Positions 6,859 to 8,434 of a stretch of 8,434 bases of DNA are shown one piece after another. How positions within the stretch are numbered: position 1 is the stretch's first letter; the number at the start of each line of letters is the position of its first letter. Origin of the DNA: Rhodocyclaceae bacterium (GTDB taxonomy: Bacteria > Pseudomonadota > Gammaproteobacteria > Burkholderiales > Rhodocyclaceae); contig DAIEEM010000262.1 of NCBI GenBank assembly GCA_027325905.1, positions 1 to 8,434 on the forward strand, written 5' to 3'. The position numbers and the translations under genes were made by a program. The notes beneath the pieces were generated by a model, which did no database searches, was not told where the DNA came from, and saw only the letters and a list, made by a program, of their open reading frames with translations.

Positions 6859-7920
6859 ATGAAATACGACGAGAACACCAGCGAAGTCTTTCGCCGCGCG
6901 CGGCTGTCGATCGGCGTCGCCCTCGGCGGCTTCGCCGTCGTCATGGCCATCGGCACCATCGGCTACAAGACGCTCGGCGGCGCCGGCAACAGCTGGATCG
7001 ACGCCCTCTACATGACCTTCCTGATGATCGCCACCATCGGCTACGGCGGCGGCGTCGAGATCTGGCACCGGCCGGACCTGGAAATCTTCACGATGACGAT
7101 AGCATTTTCCGGCGTCGCCATCATGACCTATTTCTTTTCGAGCGTCACGGCCATCGTCCTGGCCAGCGACTTCGACAAATCGATGCGGAGACGACGTATG
7201 GAAAAAGCCATGAAGAAGGTACGCAACCACTACATCGTCTGCGGCTTCGGCCGCGTCGGCCGCAACGTCGGCCAGGAGCTGGAAAGCACCAACCGCCACT
7301 TCGTCGCCATCGACGAGAGCGTCGAACTGCTGGAGGCCCACGCCGAAAAGCATCCCGGCCTGATGCACATCCGCGGCGACGCCTCCGACGAGGACATCCT
7401 CGCCGAGGCCAACATCGAGCATGCGCGCGGCGTCTTCGCCGTCACCGGCGACGACAGCCGCAACCTGATGATCGCGCTGACGGCCAAGCAAATGGCGCCC
7501 AACCTGCGCGTCGTCGCCCGCTGCAACGACTTGCGCAACGTCGAGAAGATGAAGAAGGCCGGCGCCGACGCCATCGTCTCGCCGAATTTCACCGGCGGCA
7601 TGCGCATCGCCTCGGCCATGATCCGGCCGCACGTCGTATCTTTCCTCGACGAAATGCTGCGCTCCGAGCACCACTTGCGCGTCGAGGAGGTCATCGTGCC
7701 TCACGACTTCGAGCCGCGCCTGCTGGCGACGCTGAAGCTGCGCAGTGCCAACTACGTGCTGCTGGCGGTGCGCACGCGCGGCGACTGGGTCTTCAATCCG
7801 CCCGCCGATGAATTTATGCTCCAGGCCGGCTACACTATCGTCGCCATGACCTCCCCGCATGGACGCCAGGAACTCGAAGCGGCGCTGCTGCCGCAAATCG
7901 AGGAAGAAGCGGACAACTAA
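6859..7920 (+). CDS. Two-TM potassium channel with cytoplasmic RCK (TrkA-N/TrkA-C) domain
   Basis: 353 residues. TM1 spans about 17-38, followed by a pore helix and selectivity filter TIGYGG (59-64), TM2 at about 75-102, a basic linker ([13 protein letters not shown], 108-120), an RCK N-domain with nucleotide-binding GFGRVG (129-134) and the strand-end acid in AIDES (150-154), and an RCK C-domain (about 270-345). This is the MthK/Kch-type plan: a tetrameric inner-membrane K+ channel gated by a cytoplasmic ring that binds ligands such as Ca2+ or nucleotides. The filter ends in Gly where most K+ channels have Asp (TVGYGD/TIGYGD). The ATG at 6859 lacks a clear Shine-Dalgarno but begins the expected short cytoplasmic leader before TM1. 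It is divergent from comEC. The bactofilin gene follows 67 bases later on the same strand with no terminator visible between them. Confidence 0.92.
   Translation: MKYDENTSEVFRRARLSIGVALGGFAVVMAIGTIGYKTLGGAGNSWIDALYMTFLMIATIGYGGGVEIWHRPDLEIFTMTIAFSGVAIMTYFFSSVTAIVLASDFDKSMRRRRMEKAMKKVRNHYIVCGFGRVGRNVGQELESTNRHFVAIDESVELLEAHAEKHPGLMHIRGDASDEDILAEANIEHARGVFAVTGDDSRNLMIALTAKQMAPNLRVVARCNDLRNVEKMKKAGADAIVSPNFTGGMRIASAMIRPHVVSFLDEMLRSEHHLRVEEVIVPHDFEPRLLATLKLRSANYVLLAVRTRGDWVFNPPADEFMLQAGYTIVAMTSPHGRQELEAALLPQIEEEADN
7187..7200 (+). promoter_or_regulatory. Possible internal translation start for a free RCK subunit
   Basis: Inside the channel gene, GGAG (7187-7190) lies seven bases before an in-frame ATG (7198-7200, Met114) placed exactly between TM2 and the RCK domain. 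Starting there would give a soluble RCK protein of about 240 residues. MthK from Methanothermobacter is known to make such a free RCK subunit from an internal Met (Met107) to complete its octameric gating ring. This internal site has a better Shine-Dalgarno than the full-length start. Confidence 0.4.
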
Positions 7921-7987
7921 CGAGAGTGCGCCCAATGAACATCGGATGGCCCTTGCCCCATCTCCACGATCTCGAGCCGGGGCCGCC

Positions 7988-8434
7988 ATGGCGCTGACGA
8001 GCCACACGCCGAAGCGTATCGACACCCTGATCGGTGCCGGGATGCGCATCGAGGGCGACATCGCCTGCAGCGGCGTCCTGCGCGTCCAGGGCGACATTCT
8101 CGGCAATGTCGCGTGCGACGACGGCCCCAACGGGACGCTGGTCGTCGATAGCGCCGGCAGCGTCACCGGAACCGTCAACGCCACGCATGTTTCCGTGATG
8201 GGCCGCCTTGCCGGGCCCGTGCGGTCGTCGCAGTCCATCGAAGTTCACCCGGGCGCGTCCCTCGTCGGCGACATCTCGTTCAGGGAAATCGCCATCCATG
8301 CCGGCGGCGTCGTCGATGGATTGCTGAATCCCTCATTCGTCAGGCCGGACGACAATTCCGCGGGCGAACCGCGGCCGCAAGTAGCGGCGGCGCTTGCCGC
8401 CCGTGACCTCGCCATGCCCGGCGCCGACGACGCC
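7988..8434 (+). CDS. Bactofilin (polymer-forming cytoskeletal protein), C-terminus cut by window edge
   Basis: 149 codons are open to the right edge with no stop. The N-terminal RIDTLIGAGMRIEGDIACSG (10-29) is a classic bactofilin opening, followed by short beta-helix repeats rich in Gly and Val: LRVQGDILGNV (31-41), AGSVTGTVNATHVSVMGRLA (56-75), IEVHPGASLVGDI (84-96) and IAIHAGGVVDGLL (101-113). From about 118 the chain becomes a Pro/Ala/Asp-rich tail, as is common. Bactofilins self-assemble into nucleotide-free filaments that place cell-wall or polar proteins. The ATG at 7988 has only a weak GGGG upstream. An in-frame ATG at 7946 would add 14 residues (a Pro/Arg/Ala-rich leader) and cannot be excluded. 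The gene may be co-transcribed with the potassium channel gene. Confidence 0.88.
   Translation, partial: MALTSHTPKRIDTLIGAGMRIEGDIACSGVLRVQGDILGNVACDDGPNGTLVVDSAGSVTGTVNATHVSVMGRLAGPVRSSQSIEVHPGASLVGDISFREIAIHAGGVVDGLLNPSFVRPDDNSAGEPRPQVAAALAARDLAMPGADDA

Noticed and set aside
4418..6862. An 814-codon open frame on the plus strand opposite comEC
   Set aside because: It is longer than comEC, but its translation is Arg/Gln/His-rich low-complexity sequence with no domain, while the opposite strand carries all ComEC motifs. Long antisense frames are expected in DNA this GC-rich.
7944..7964. Weak hairpin GATGG/CCATC between the potassium channel and bactofilin genes, considered as a terminator
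   Set aside because: The stem is only five base pairs and no T-run follows.
6754..8238. A 494-codon minus-strand frame opposite the potassium channel and bactofilin genes
   Set aside because: It lies over two genes with clear family motifs and crosses their intergenic gap; the translation is Ala/Gly/Val/Asp-rich and has no domain.

Overview
The window is a GC-rich stretch of bacterial chromosome with tightly packed genes. ComEC of proteobacterial type, the bactofilin, the MthK-like potassium channel and the HD-GYP protein together suggest a betaproteobacterium, perhaps Rhodocyclales-like. That placement is an impression from protein style, not a search result. I see no rRNA, tRNA, CRISPR array, insertion sequence or phage gene.

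Layout. (1) Positions 1-774, minus strand: an alpha/beta hydrolase that runs off the left edge. (2) Positions 775-967: a divergent promoter region. (3) Positions 968-3015, plus strand: a two-gene signalling operon. It holds a membrane histidine kinase with an ethylene-receptor-like (ETR1-type) three-helix N-terminus, then PAS, HisKA and HATPase domains, coupled by an ATGA overlap to a single-domain Rcp1-like response regulator. (4) Positions 3085-4407, plus strand: an HD-GYP cyclic-dinucleotide phosphodiesterase. (5) Positions 4409-6757, minus strand: ComEC/Rec2, converging on the HD-GYP gene with one base between the stop codons. (6) Positions 6758-6858: a divergent intergenic region with a perfect 8+8 bp inverted repeat overlapping a putative -10 element. 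(7) Positions 6859-7920, plus strand: a two-TM potassium channel with a cytoplasmic RCK domain and a plausible internal translation start for a free RCK subunit. (8) Positions 7988-8434, plus strand: a bactofilin that runs off the right edge.

The most noteworthy part is 968-4407. The kinase N-terminus keeps, with no gap relative to Arabidopsis ETR1, the Asp, Tyr, Pro, Ile, Cys and His known to matter for Cu(I)/ethylene binding; only the ETR1 Ile35 position differs (Met). The partner regulator has no output domain, and an HD-GYP protein follows on the same strand. A possible reading is a sensor for ethylene or another small ligand that feeds into c-di-GMP turnover. The kinase-regulator pairing is well supported. 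The link to the HD-GYP protein is inference from adjacency only.
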